From: Clostridium sp.
Lineage (GTDB): Bacteria; Bacillota; Dethiobacteria; Dethiobacterales; Dethiobacteraceae
Length of the DNA: 39,890 nt
Direction of reading: 5' to 3'
NCBI GenBank assembly: GCA_018335695.1
Contig: JAGXRV010000051.1
Location: forward strand, 1 to 39,890
A model generated the notes under the pieces. That model saw only the letters and a list, made by a program, of their open reading frames with translations, was not told where the DNA came from and made no database searches. Made by a program: the position numbers and the translations under genes. The first letter of the stretch is position 1, and each line of letters begins with the position of its first letter. Shown one piece after another: positions 23,929 through 31,365 of this stretch.

Positions 23929-23964
23929 CGGTATCCTGCAGTCGTGGGATACCGGTTTTTTTTT
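23929..23964 (+). terminator. Rho-independent terminator before spoIIIA
   Basis: CGGTATCC (23929-23936) and GGATACCG (23947-23954) form a perfect 8-bp stem with a 10-base loop, followed by a run of nine T. It ends the transcript covering efp and the acidic protein gene, isolating the spoIIIA operon. Confidence 0.9.
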
Positions 23965-24154
23965 GTGGGACAGGGGGACAGGTGATTTGTCCCATTCGTT
24001 CACGCGACCACCCCGTCCTTGCGGGCACCCCTCCAGGGGAGGGGAATTTTTGTTGCGGGAAAGTGGGACAGAGGGACAGGTGATTTGTCCCATTCGTTCA
24101 CGCGACCACCCCGCCCTTGCGGGCACCCCTCCAGGGGAGGGGAATTTTTGTTGC
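23965..24154. repeat. Tandem duplication of a 98-bp unit (repeat families B and C)
   Basis: The unit at 23965 recurs at 24063 almost unchanged. Each copy carries a family B hairpin (GGGACAGGTGATTTGTCCC, at 23975 and 24073) followed by CATTCGTTCACGCGACCACC and CCTTGCGGGCACCCCTCCAG (family C). The sequence lies between the terminator and the spoIIIA promoter; no gene is seen in it. Confidence 0.9.
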
Positions 24155-24176
24155 AGGGAAATTAAATTGTCTTTGT

Positions 24177-24204
24177 CATAAATGCTTGCCTGTCCCCATA
24201 AAGA
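24177..24204 (+). promoter_or_regulatory. Sigma-E-like promoter of the spoIIIA operon
   Basis: CATAAA (24177-24182), a 14-bp spacer and CATAAAGA (24197-24204) resemble the sigma-E elements (ATA-type -35 and CATACAnT -10). spoIIIA is transcribed by mother-cell sigma-E in Bacillus subtilis. A transcript starting near 24211 lies downstream of the ATG at 24182, which supports the later ATG at 24224 as the spoIIIAA start. Confidence 0.45.
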
Positions 24205-24223
24205 TATTGTGGTGAAGTTAAAG

Positions 24224-25219
24224 ATGGCAAAAATGGCATGGAAAAATCACATACTGCCCATTCTCCCTCCTCGCCTGCAAAATATTTTTGATTTAATGAG
24301 TGGACAGGCGGCAGAAGAGTTGGAAGAGATTCGACTGCGTGCGGGCAAGGTTTTAATGATTCACTCGCATCGAGGGGAAAATTTTGTGGGGTTAAGCGGT
24401 GTTACAAGCAGTTTATCGCAGGCAGTGACAGTGACGGCGGCTGAGTTGCAGTCTACGCTGTTAGCCGTTGTCGAATATTCCCTTTATGCGAGGGATGAAG
24501 AACTGCGGCGAGGCTATTTGTCTTTGCCTGGCGGTCACCGTGCCGGCTTTGTTGGCCGGGTGGTGCCGGAGGAGAGCAGGGTCAAGCTGCTGCGGGACAT
24601 ATCGGGCATCAGTATTCGCATTGCACGGGCGGTAAAAGGAGCAGGCGAGGCGCTTTTGCCTCAGCTTTATTGTGCGCGTCAGCGGCGTGTCTATCATACG
24701 CTGCTTGTTTCCGCACCTCAGGCCGGCAAAACAACGATGCTGCGAGATTTGGCACGCTTGTTCTCCGATGGCGACCTGCCAAAAGGGCGCCCCGGCCTGA
24801 AGGTGGGGATTGTTGATGAACGTTCAGAATTGGCAGGCTGTTACTTGGGAGTCCCTCAGTTGGATGTGGGTATGCGCAGCGATGTATTGGACGGCTGTCC
24901 AAAGGCGGAAGGAATGATGATGCTGGTGCGTTCAATGTCGCCGCAACTTTTGGTTACAGACGAATTAGGCAGACCGGAGGATGCGAGAGCGGTGGAAGAA
25001 GCTGTTAACACCGGCGTTTCTATTTTGGCGACAGTTCATGGGCATTGTCTGGAAGATTTGCTGAAGCGACCAAGTATTGGTTATCTATTGCAGCAAAGTT
25101 TATTTGAGCGGCTTGTCTTTCTTTCACGGCGTAAAGGGCCGGGGACGGTAGAAGCAATATACAGTGAGGAAACAGTGAAAAGCAGGCTAAAGACGGGGGA
25201 GATCGGTCATGTGCTTTAA
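24224..25219 (+). CDS. spoIIIAA: Stage III sporulation ATPase SpoIIIAA
   Basis: An AAA-type ATPase of the secretion-ATPase superfamily, 331 residues from ATG 24224 (behind GTGGTGAAG). Walker A is in VSAPQAGKTTMLRDLARL (about residue 165), Walker B-like LLVTDELGRPEDARAVEEAV and DERSELAGCYLGVPQLDVG. It powers the SpoIIIA-SpoIIQ channel between mother cell and forespore. The alternative ATG at 24182 would add 14 residues, but lies within the candidate promoter. It overlaps spoIIIAB by 11 bases. Confidence 0.93.
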   Translation: MAKMAWKNHILPILPPRLQNIFDLMSGQAAEELEEIRLRAGKVLMIHSHRGENFVGLSGVTSSLSQAVTVTAAELQSTLLAVVEYSLYARDEELRRGYLSLPGGHRAGFVGRVVPEESRVKLLRDISGISIRIARAVKGAGEALLPQLYCARQRRVYHTLLVSAPQAGKTTMLRDLARLFSDGDLPKGRPGLKVGIVDERSELAGCYLGVPQLDVGMRSDVLDGCPKAEGMMMLVRSMSPQLLVTDELGRPEDARAVEEAVNTGVSILATVHGHCLEDLLKRPSIGYLLQQSLFERLVFLSRRKGPGTVEAIYSEETVKSRLKTGEIGHVL

Positions 25220-25733
25220 GTGGGCCGGTGCCGTGCTGATCGTGTTGGCAACAGCGTTATTAGGTAATCAAAAGGCAATACAAATGAAGCAGCGTGTAAA
25301 ACAGTTGGAAGAATTCAGGCTGGCGATGCGCTTGCTGATGGCAGAAATCGGCTACACTGCCACTCCTCTGCCACGCGCCCTGGAATATGTGCAAAACCGG
25401 CTGGCTGATGAACGTGTGAAGCAGTTTTTTGCGGAGATCGTGCGGCAGTTAGGGCGACCTGAGGTCGGTGATGCTTCTTTGGCATGGCTGCGGGCTATAG
25501 AAACATTTCGGGGGCAGCTTGCTTTGCGAACAGATGACTGGCCGTTAATCAAACGGGCGGCAGCCGGTTTGGGTGGTCTTGGACGGGAGAGTCAGCTAAA
25601 ACAGTTGGAAGCGGTGGAAATCCAATTGGCGAGCCATAACTCGATGGTCGCGGCAAACTGTGTGCGCAGCGAAAGGATGTGGCGTTACTTGGGGATGCTT
25701 GGCGGCGCAGCGTTAGTGATTATTCTACTTTAA
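25209..25733 (+). CDS. spoIIIAB: Stage III sporulation protein SpoIIIAB
   Basis: A 174-residue GspF-like membrane protein with an N-terminal helix (AGAVLIVLATALLGNQKA) and a C-terminal membrane helix (YLGMLGGAALVIILL). RVKQLEEFRLAMRLLMAEIG followed by Y-T-A-T-P-L-P-xAL is the family signature. It forms part of the inner platform of the feeding-tube complex. It starts within the end of spoIIIAA; length equals the B. subtilis protein. Confidence 0.92.
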   Translation: MCFKWAGAVLIVLATALLGNQKAIQMKQRVKQLEEFRLAMRLLMAEIGYTATPLPRALEYVQNRLADERVKQFFAEIVRQLGRPEVGDASLAWLRAIETFRGQLALRTDDWPLIKRAAAGLGGLGRESQLKQLEAVEIQLASHNSMVAANCVRSERMWRYLGMLGGAALVIILL

Positions 25734-25794
25734 GTAAGAGATTATCGTACTTGCCGCACTTATCCAAAGAGGTTTGAGATGGGAGAGAAAAATT

Positions 25795-26001
25795 GTGAAC
25801 GGATTAAATGTGGATCTGCTTTTTCGTATTGCGGGTATCGGCATCCTTATTTCTGTGCTGAACATTGTGCTGAAGCAGGCCGGCAAGGAGGAACAGGCAC
25901 AAATGTTGACGCTGGTGGGCGTAGTAGTTGTGCTGTTAATGGTGATTCAGTTAATAAATGAACTTTTTTTAAGTATTAAGACAATTTTTAATCTCTTTTA
26001 G
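25795..26001 (+). CDS. spoIIIAC: Stage III sporulation protein SpoIIIAC
   Basis: GTG at 25795 (behind GGGAGAG) gives 68 residues, the standard length. Two hydrophobic helices are seen: LLFRIAGIGILISVLNIVLK and MLTLVGVVVVLLMVIQLINE, with the conserved KQAGKEEQAQ between them. ATG at 25774 would add a charged stretch not found in the family. It pairs with SpoIIIAD in the membrane. Confidence 0.92.
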   Translation: MNGLNVDLLFRIAGIGILISVLNIVLKQAGKEEQAQMLTLVGVVVVLLMVIQLINELFLSIKTIFNLF

Positions 26002-26028
26002 GGCTGAACTGAAAGGCAGGGTGTCCCG

Positions 26029-26415
26029 TTGGAAATCATCCAGATTGTGGCGTTAGCCCTGATGGCCACATTTTTTGCAGTTCTTTTGCGAGAACAGGAG
26101 CCGGTTTACGCCATGTTTGTGGCGATTGTTGCCGGTGTAATTATTTTTCTGCGCTTAATGGGTTATTTAGCGGCAGTGATTCAGTTTCTCGCTGAGATTA
26201 CTCTGCAGGCAAATATTTCGATGGTCTATTTAAACACACTGCTAAAAATTATGGGAATCGCATATCTTGCCGAATTTGGCTCCCAAGTTTGCCGTGACGC
26301 AGGGGAAGGTGTTATTGCCGGGAAAGTGGAGTTTGCCGGAAAACTGTTGATCTTGGTGATGGCATTGCCTCTTTTGGCGGCCGTGCTGGAAACTATCCTT
26401 AATTTTGTTCCGTAG
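26029..26415 (+). CDS. spoIIIAD: Stage III sporulation protein SpoIIIAD
   Basis: This 128-residue protein starts with TTG at 26029. It carries four hydrophobic helices and the conserved blocks MEIIQIVALALMATFFAVLL and TLLKIMGIAYLAEFGSQVCR, found in all SpoIIIAD proteins. It helps form the membrane platform of the channel. It lies 27 bases after spoIIIAC. Confidence 0.92.
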   Translation: MEIIQIVALALMATFFAVLLREQEPVYAMFVAIVAGVIIFLRLMGYLAAVIQFLAEITLQANISMVYLNTLLKIMGIAYLAEFGSQVCRDAGEGVIAGKVEFAGKLLILVMALPLLAAVLETILNFVP

Positions 26416-26420
26416 GTGAG

Positions 26421-27596
26421 ATGATGAAAAAGCGAGAGTTCCTTTGCCTGGCAATTTGCCTTATTTGCCTATTGACAGTAGGTACGGCCGCTGCGCAAGA
26501 GCCGGGCGAGTTGGCGCACAATCAGTTTGAACAGCTTGAATTGTCGGAGATTGAGGCTTTCTGGCAGGAGCTGCAACGCGATACAGGCGACTATCTTCCT
26601 CAGTTTCATTGGCGCGATGTCTTGCTCTGGTTTGTCCCTGGGCAAGCTTCCGGACTGTCGCTTTTTGAAGTGCTAAATGGGCTGTGGCGCTTTCTTTGGC
26701 GGGAAATTTATCATAACTTAAGTTTGCTTGGCAAATTGCTCTTTTTGGCTGTTGTGGCATCACTGTTAAAAAACCTGGAAAAGGCGTTCGCCAACGAATC
26801 GATTGCCGCCCTTACGCAAGCAATTGTCTATTTAGCGCTAATGGTTATTGCTATGCAAAGTTTTGCTGTGGCAGTAGAGCTAGGACGTGCCGCGGTAGAT
26901 AGAATGGTTGAGTTGATTTTGGCAATTATCCCGCTGCTACTGGCACTCCTCGCATCGCTTGGCAATCTGGCGTCTGCAGCCATTTTTCGTCCGTTGATAA
27001 TTTTTGCGGTAAATTTTTTTGCTACTCTGACGCGAGACCTGGTTTTTCCGCTGATATATCTTACTACTATTTTGTCGATCGTGAATTATTTTTCACCGCG
27101 GGTCACTGTAAGCAGGCTGGCAGAGTTGCTGAGAAATGTTTCGGTCTGGACGATGGGATTGTCAATGACTATTTTCACCGGTCTTTTGTCGATTCACGGC
27201 GTAGCTTCGTCAGTAGGAGATGCAGTGACGATCCGCACAGCAAAATTTATGACAGGCGCATTTTTGCCGGTAGTTGGAGGGATGTTGACTGATGCGGTGG
27301 AAACCGTCGCGAGTGCTACTTTAATTTTAAAAAACACAGTGCACTTATCAGGCTTGTTACTGCTTTTTTATATTGTAGTTTTTCCTCTCTTTAAAATTTT
27401 GGCGCTCGTCTTTATTTATAAACTGGCGGCGGCACTGATTCAGCCGCTCGGAGAGACAACTTTATGTGACTGTTTAAATACAATGGGTAATTGTCTGGCA
27501 TTGGTTTTTGCCGCCGTAGCCATTGTCAGCGTGATGTTCTTTTTGGCCATAACTATTATTGCGGGAGCCAGCAATACATCGTTTATGTTGAGGTAG
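26421..27596 (+). CDS. spoIIIAE: Stage III sporulation protein SpoIIIAE
   Basis: A 391-residue polytopic membrane protein with a signal peptide (MMKKREFLCLAICLICLLTV, cleavage probably near AAAQ). The family blocks LSIVNYFSPRVTVSRLAELL and FMTGAFLPVVGGMLTDAVET are clear. It is thought to act as the central membrane component of the SpoIIIA apparatus. Five bases separate it from spoIIIAD. Length matches the B. subtilis protein (399). Confidence 0.95.
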   Translation: MMKKREFLCLAICLICLLTVGTAAAQEPGELAHNQFEQLELSEIEAFWQELQRDTGDYLPQFHWRDVLLWFVPGQASGLSLFEVLNGLWRFLWREIYHNLSLLGKLLFLAVVASLLKNLEKAFANESIAALTQAIVYLALMVIAMQSFAVAVELGRAAVDRMVELILAIIPLLLALLASLGNLASAAIFRPLIIFAVNFFATLTRDLVFPLIYLTTILSIVNYFSPRVTVSRLAELLRNVSVWTMGLSMTIFTGLLSIHGVASSVGDAVTIRTAKFMTGAFLPVVGGMLTDAVETVASATLILKNTVHLSGLLLLFYIVVFPLFKILALVFIYKLAAALIQPLGETTLCDCLNTMGNCLALVFAAVAIVSVMFFLAITIIAGASNTSFMLR

Positions 27597-27604
27597 GTGT
27601 TTTT

Positions 27605-28207
27605 GTGCTAGATATCCTCTCTGAAATAGTCCGCAATATTGTGGTGTTGATAATTCTTGTCACACTGCTTGATTTGCTCTTGCCTCGTAATCACTTTCGC
27701 CCTTATATAAATATGGTCGTCGGCCTGGTGCTGATGTTAATGCTCTTGTCTCCCTTCCGCTCTCTGCTGCAGTTTCCAGCCACACTCGAGCCGGCATTGG
27801 AAATGCGCTTATATCTGGGAGAGTCAGAAGTTGACAAACGTCTTGCATTGCTTGAGCAGATTAACTGGGGGTTAACTTTAGAGCGTTACAGGATGTTGAT
27901 GCAGGAAAAAATAGCTGAGATTTTGGCGCAGGAAGGGCTGGAAATTACGGAAATCACACTTGAACTTGAAGAAAACATTAACCACCCGGAATTTGGACAG
28001 CCGGAGCGAATTACTGTAGCAGCGAAAAAGCTGCAAATAAGCGAATCAAGAACCGGACAAGTGGCAAATGTAGAAATTGATCTCGGCAGGCCGGCAGCAA
28101 GGAGTGCAAATGAGGGGGTCGTAAGCGGCAGAATTGAACGTCTGATTGGCAAACAGCTAGGCGTTGGTGTGGAGAAAATCGAGGTGAAGGTGCTAAGCGA
28201 CAATTAG
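27605..28207 (+). CDS. spoIIIAF: Stage III sporulation protein SpoIIIAF
   Basis: GTG at 27605 (behind GAGGTAGGTG) gives 200 residues starting MLDILSEIVRNIVVLIILVT. A reading frame opens further upstream but would overlap spoIIIAE deeply. Two N-terminal membrane helices (about 10-28 and 37-53) are followed by a soluble domain of the ring-building type (NVEIDLGRPAARS and ERLIGKQLGVGVEKIEVKV). It forms part of the intermembrane ring assembly. Confidence 0.9.
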   Translation: MLDILSEIVRNIVVLIILVTLLDLLLPRNHFRPYINMVVGLVLMLMLLSPFRSLLQFPATLEPALEMRLYLGESEVDKRLALLEQINWGLTLERYRMLMQEKIAEILAQEGLEITEITLELEENINHPEFGQPERITVAAKKLQISESRTGQVANVEIDLGRPAARSANEGVVSGRIERLIGKQLGVGVEKIEVKVLSDN

Positions 28208-28263
28208 CGGCATAATTATTTGCAGAGATCTTCCACTTAGCGGTTTCAAAAAATGCAAGACAT

Positions 28264-28896
28264 ATGCCAAAAATTTTCTGTTGGGAGGTGGCGGGGATCG
28301 TAAAAAAACTTTGGCAGCGCTTGGCCGATTTTTTTAGGGGGGAACGAGCGGCAAAAGGCACGCGTTCCACAACTTTTCTGCTGGCGCTTGCATGTATCGG
28401 GATAGTTTTGATGTTTATCAGTGCCAATCCAAATCAGAGCAGGACGCCTCCTTCCTCTGATAAAAACAGCGAAGCAGTATTGAATCCTTTTGGTGTCAAA
28501 GGCGACTTCAGGGAGAGACTTGAAAGCGAGCTGGAGGACAGATTGAAGCAAGTCAGGGGAGTCAAAGCAGTCTCAGTGTTGATTACCCTGGAGAGCGGCG
28601 GGGTTACGGTTTATGCGCAAAATACCGAAAACACAGAGCGGAGCACGACGGAAACAGACGCAGCCGGCGGACAGCGTGAAATTAAGGAGGTTACCGAGCA
28701 GAAACAGCTTGTCATGACCCGGGATGGCAGCGGCGAACAGGCTGTGGTAACAGAGTCGCGGCAGCCAAAGATTAAAGGAGTGCTGGTGGTAGCCCGGGGT
28801 GCGGAAAATCTGCTGATTAAAGAACGGTTAACTACTGCTGTAGCAGCGGCGCTGGATCTGCCGGCGCATCGGATTAGCGTTTTGCCGATGGATTAG
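28264..28896 (+). CDS. spoIIIAG: Stage III sporulation protein SpoIIIAG
   Basis: A 210-residue ring-forming protein of the forespore channel. A membrane helix at about 39-56 (TTFLLALACIGIVLMFI) is followed by the ring-building domain (LEDRLKQVRGVKAVSVLITL, then GVLVVARGAENLLIKERLTT). The start is uncertain: ATG 28264 has no good ribosome site, whereas GGGAGGTGG (28283-28291) precedes only GTG 28288 (too close) and ATC 28297. 56 bases separate it from spoIIIAF, the only sizeable gap in this part of the operon. Confidence 0.92.
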   Translation: MPKIFCWEVAGIVKKLWQRLADFFRGERAAKGTRSTTFLLALACIGIVLMFISANPNQSRTPPSSDKNSEAVLNPFGVKGDFRERLESELEDRLKQVRGVKAVSVLITLESGGVTVYAQNTENTERSTTETDAAGGQREIKEVTEQKQLVMTRDGSGEQAVVTESRQPKIKGVLVVARGAENLLIKERLTTAVAAALDLPAHRISVLPMD

Positions 28897-28907
28897 GAGG
28901 AAGGGGA

Positions 28908-29441
28908 ATGAATGTGATGAGAAAATTTATGACGCTTTCTATTTTGATTGTGACGTTGACAGCCGTCTGGTGGCTTGCAGGTTTAGGAGGGGTGGCGACT
29001 AAAAGCGAAGTGCCGGCAAGTGTAGCAGTGCCGGATGTAGTCGATGATCCGGAGGCGAAGCCGGGCAACTTGGTATTGGAAGAATATGAAGCGTTTTTTG
29101 TGGAATACAGGCTTGAGCGAGACCGTGTCCGAGGCAAAGAGTTGGAGATGTTAAACGGTATGATAAATAATCCCGAGATTTCGCAGACCGGAAAAAAACA
29201 GGCGGAAGAACAATTGCTGGCATTGGTAGAAACAATGGAAAAAGAGTTGTTGGTAGAAAACATGCTTAAAGCACACGGCTTTGCGGACGCAGTCTTTTTT
29301 TACCGCGGCAGGATTGCCAATGTTGTCGTGCAGGCGGAAAACTTAAAGGACGAGGAATTCATGCAAATTGCGGAAATGGTCAGCGGTGTGACCGAGGTGA
29401 AGATAGAGGAGGTGACGGTGGTGGAACATAGCGGCCCGTAG
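28908..29441 (+). CDS. spoIIIAH: Stage III sporulation protein SpoIIIAH
   Basis: A 177-residue bitopic protein: membrane helix at about residues 8-26 (MTLSILIVTLTAVWWLAGL), a flexible linker and the YscJ/FliF-like ring-building domain (LVLEEYEAFFVEYRLERDRV and LKAHGFADAVFFYRGRIANV). It binds SpoIIQ across the intermembrane space. Ribosome site AGGAGGAAGGGG precedes. It is last of the spoIIIA operon; no clear terminator follows. Confidence 0.93.
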   Translation: MNVMRKFMTLSILIVTLTAVWWLAGLGGVATKSEVPASVAVPDVVDDPEAKPGNLVLEEYEAFFVEYRLERDRVRGKELEMLNGMINNPEISQTGKKQAEEQLLALVETMEKELLVENMLKAHGFADAVFFYRGRIANVVVQAENLKDEEFMQIAEMVSGVTEVKIEEVTVVEHSGP

Positions 29442-29467
29442 CAGGAATTTCGCTTGCCGGTATGGAA

Positions 29468-29496
29468 TTGTATTCCAAGGTATCTTTTGCTATAAT
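29468..29496 (+). promoter_or_regulatory. Sigma-A-type promoter of the asp23-nusB operon
   Basis: TTGTAT (29468-29473), 17 bp and TATAAT (29491-29496) predict a start near 29503 and a leader of ~35 bases before the asp23 TTG start. It gives the housekeeping genes their own transcript, separate from sporulation. Confidence 0.7.
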
Positions 29497-29537
29497 AAAA
29501 AACGTCACAGTTGCTCTGTGGCAAGGAGGCGGTTTAG

Positions 29538-29939
29538 TTGGCTGAACATGAGACGTATGCAACGACGGAATTTGGTAACATTAAGATAGCCGACGATGTG
29601 GTGGCAATTATTGCCGGTTTGGCTGCAAGCGAGGTAGAGGGTGTCGCCGGAATGAGCGGCGGCATTGCCGGCGGGATTGCAGATATGCTCGGCAAGCGAA
29701 ACCTTGCTAAAGGTGTAAAAGTTGAAGTAGGCGATAAACAAACTGCCATAGATCTTTATATTGTTGTCAGGTTTGGGGCGAGAATTCCTGATGTAGCTTG
29801 GAATATCCAGGAGAATGTTAAAAAAGCGGTCGAATCTATGACCGGTTTAGAAGCCGTAAGGGTAAATGTTCATGTGCAGGGGGTCAACTTCGGTACGGCA
29901 AAGGAGCATGAAGAAGAAGTTGACGAACGTGTCAGATAA
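29538..29939 (+). CDS. Asp23/Gls24 family protein (YqhY-like)
   Basis: A 133-residue member of the Asp23/Gls24 family, read from TTG 29538 behind AAGGAGGCGG. Conserved blocks are FGNIKIADDVVAIIAGLAAS, EVEGVAGMSGG and VRVNVHVQGVNFG. Relatives are abundant envelope-stress proteins held at the membrane by AmaP, whose gene follows here after 213 bases. Position ahead of nusB equals B. subtilis yqhY, which is linked to fatty acid synthesis control; accB/accC are however absent here. Confidence 0.9.
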   Translation: MAEHETYATTEFGNIKIADDVVAIIAGLAASEVEGVAGMSGGIAGGIADMLGKRNLAKGVKVEVGDKQTAIDLYIVVRFGARIPDVAWNIQENVKKAVESMTGLEAVRVNVHVQGVNFGTAKEHEEEVDERVR

Positions 29940-29994
29940 GTAAATTCTTCTTGAGGAAATTATCTCGTTTCCAACGTAATGGCGGTATCGTAGG

Positions 29995-30106
29995 GCGACT
30001 CCTTTACGGGTGGGCTTGAAACCCTCCCCTGCCAAAAGGTGCTCAGGGTCCGCAGGCCCGCCGAAGGGCGGCAGCCCGAAGGGGCGGGTTGCAAACCCGC
30101 CCTTGC
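29995..30106. repeat. Repeat family D, palindromic GC-rich element between asp23 and amaP
   Basis: The segment contains GGGCGGGTT (30082-30090) and AACCCGCCC (30094-30102), a 9-bp perfect stem with a 3-base loop, plus an imperfect hairpin at about 30057-30079 (GCCCGCCGAAGGGCGGC). It fills most of the 213-base gap and may act as a processing or attenuation signal within the operon. No other copy is seen in the window. Confidence 0.65.
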
Positions 30107-30152
30107 TAATGGAGAAGACGCTCGGTATTGCACAAAAGGGAGTGGTTTATGC

Positions 30153-30686
30153 ATGACTGTCGGTGAGAGGTTATATCTTGGTTTACTGGCGTTATCAATT
30201 GCGGCAGCCGGTGTCGTGCTTGGCGCAGTTGCTACCGCCTATTTTCCTTTGGATCTTTTGCGGACAAGTTTGGATGCGGTCTATGGAAACAGAAATTTTA
30301 TGGTTTTGGCCGGGGTAATGATTGTTTTGGCGGCGGCAGTTTTAGCGGCAAGCTTGCGCCGCGGCGAGCGGGTGGAGACAATCTTGCAGCAGGGGCCCCT
30401 TGGCGAGGTGAGGATTTGTTTTAAAGCGGTGGAAAATATCGTCTTAAAAGCGTCTAAGAGTATGAAGGGGATTAGGGAGATAAAAACAAAAATTATTATT
30501 AGCGACAGCGGGGTCGTAATTTTTCTCCGCGCTGTAATTTATCCGGATCAGATAATCCCGCAACTGACTGCGGAGCTGCAGGCAGTGGTGAAAGATGATG
30601 TGGAGAAAATTACGGGCAGCAGCGTTGCCGAAGTAAAGGTGATGATTGAAAATATTGTTACTGACGGCATAAAGACTGCTCACTAA
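30153..30686 (+). CDS. amaP: Alkaline shock response membrane anchor AmaP
   Basis: ATG at 30153 (behind AAAGGGAGTGG) gives 177 residues. Two membrane helices are seen at about 10-32 (YLGLLALSIAAAGVVLGAVA) and 48-68 (FMVLAGVMIVLAAAVLAASL), then a soluble domain GPLGEVRICFKAVENIVLKA resembling Asp23-like folds. AmaP proteins tether Asp23 to the membrane. It follows asp23 and precedes the DUF2273 gene, the usual triplet. Confidence 0.88.
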   Translation: MTVGERLYLGLLALSIAAAGVVLGAVATAYFPLDLLRTSLDAVYGNRNFMVLAGVMIVLAAAVLAASLRRGERVETILQQGPLGEVRICFKAVENIVLKASKSMKGIREIKTKIIISDSGVVIFLRAVIYPDQIIPQLTAELQAVVKDDVEKITGSSVAEVKVMIENIVTDGIKTAH

Positions 30687-30710
30687 CGACTTCTGAAAGT
30701 GGGTGTGGAG

Positions 30711-30932
30711 ATGAGCGTAAAGATAATGCGCCAGCTTTTAGCAGAACATTGGGGGAAGCTGCTGGGCGGCTTGCTTGGTCTGGCTGTCGGCCTTTCAATA
30801 ATTACATTCGGTTTTTGGAGAAGTTTGCTGTTATTTTTGTGTATTGCTTTGGGAATATCTTTAGGCAAACTGTATGACCGCCATGATGGCTTGCAAAAGT
30901 TGCTGCAGCGTGTCTGGCCTGATAGCGATTAA
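30711..30932 (+). CDS. DUF2273 family small membrane protein
   Basis: A 73-residue protein from ATG 30711 (GTG at 30699 or 30705 in the same frame is possible). Its sequence LAEHWGKLLGGLLGLAVGLS then IITFGFWRSLLLFLCIALGI forms two hydrophobic helices and matches DUF2273 small proteins that accompany Asp23 and AmaP. Function is unknown; partnership in the envelope-stress complex is inferred from its constant neighbourhood. Confidence 0.85.
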   Translation: MSVKIMRQLLAEHWGKLLGGLLGLAVGLSIITFGFWRSLLLFLCIALGISLGKLYDRHDGLQKLLQRVWPDSD

Positions 30933-30945
30933 CGGGAGGAATTAA

Positions 30946-31365
30946 ATGAGCCGGCGGCTAGCAAGGGAGATTGCCTTTAAAGCATTATTTCAGGAAGATG
31001 TGGGTAAAAATGGCTTGGAACCAGTGTTTACAGAATTATTAACTGAGAGTGGATTAAGCGGTGACCATGCTTTATTTGCCCGTCAGTTGGCTGAAGGCAC
31101 TCTTTTACATCTTGGAGAGATTGATAACCAACTCGCAAAATATTTGGTAAACTGGGAGTTCGGAAGATTGGCTGCCGTTGATAGAAGTGTTTTGCGGTTG
31201 GCGACATATGAGCTTCTCTTTTGTGCCGATATTCCTGCGGCCGTCTCTATTAACGAGGCATTGGAGCTAAGTAAACTCTTTAATAGTGAAGAGTCGGCAA
31301 AGTTTTTAAATGGTGTGCTGGATAAGTTGGCCCGCGACCAAGAAGGCGGCAAGGAGGAATCGTGA
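30946..31365 (+). CDS. nusB: Transcription antitermination factor NusB
   Basis: A 139-residue all-helical protein that binds boxA RNA with NusE (S10) during rRNA transcription. It begins MSRRLAREIAFKALFQEDVG, the conserved N-terminal helix, and ends with VDRSVLRLATYELLFCADIP and INEALELSKLFNSEESAKFL NGVLDKL, the NusB signature. ATG follows GGGAGGAATTAA. It overlaps the next gene by one base. Confidence 0.95.
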   Translation: MSRRLAREIAFKALFQEDVGKNGLEPVFTELLTESGLSGDHALFARQLAEGTLLHLGEIDNQLAKYLVNWEFGRLAAVDRSVLRLATYELLFCADIPAAVSINEALELSKLFNSEESAKFLNGVLDKLARDQEGGKEES

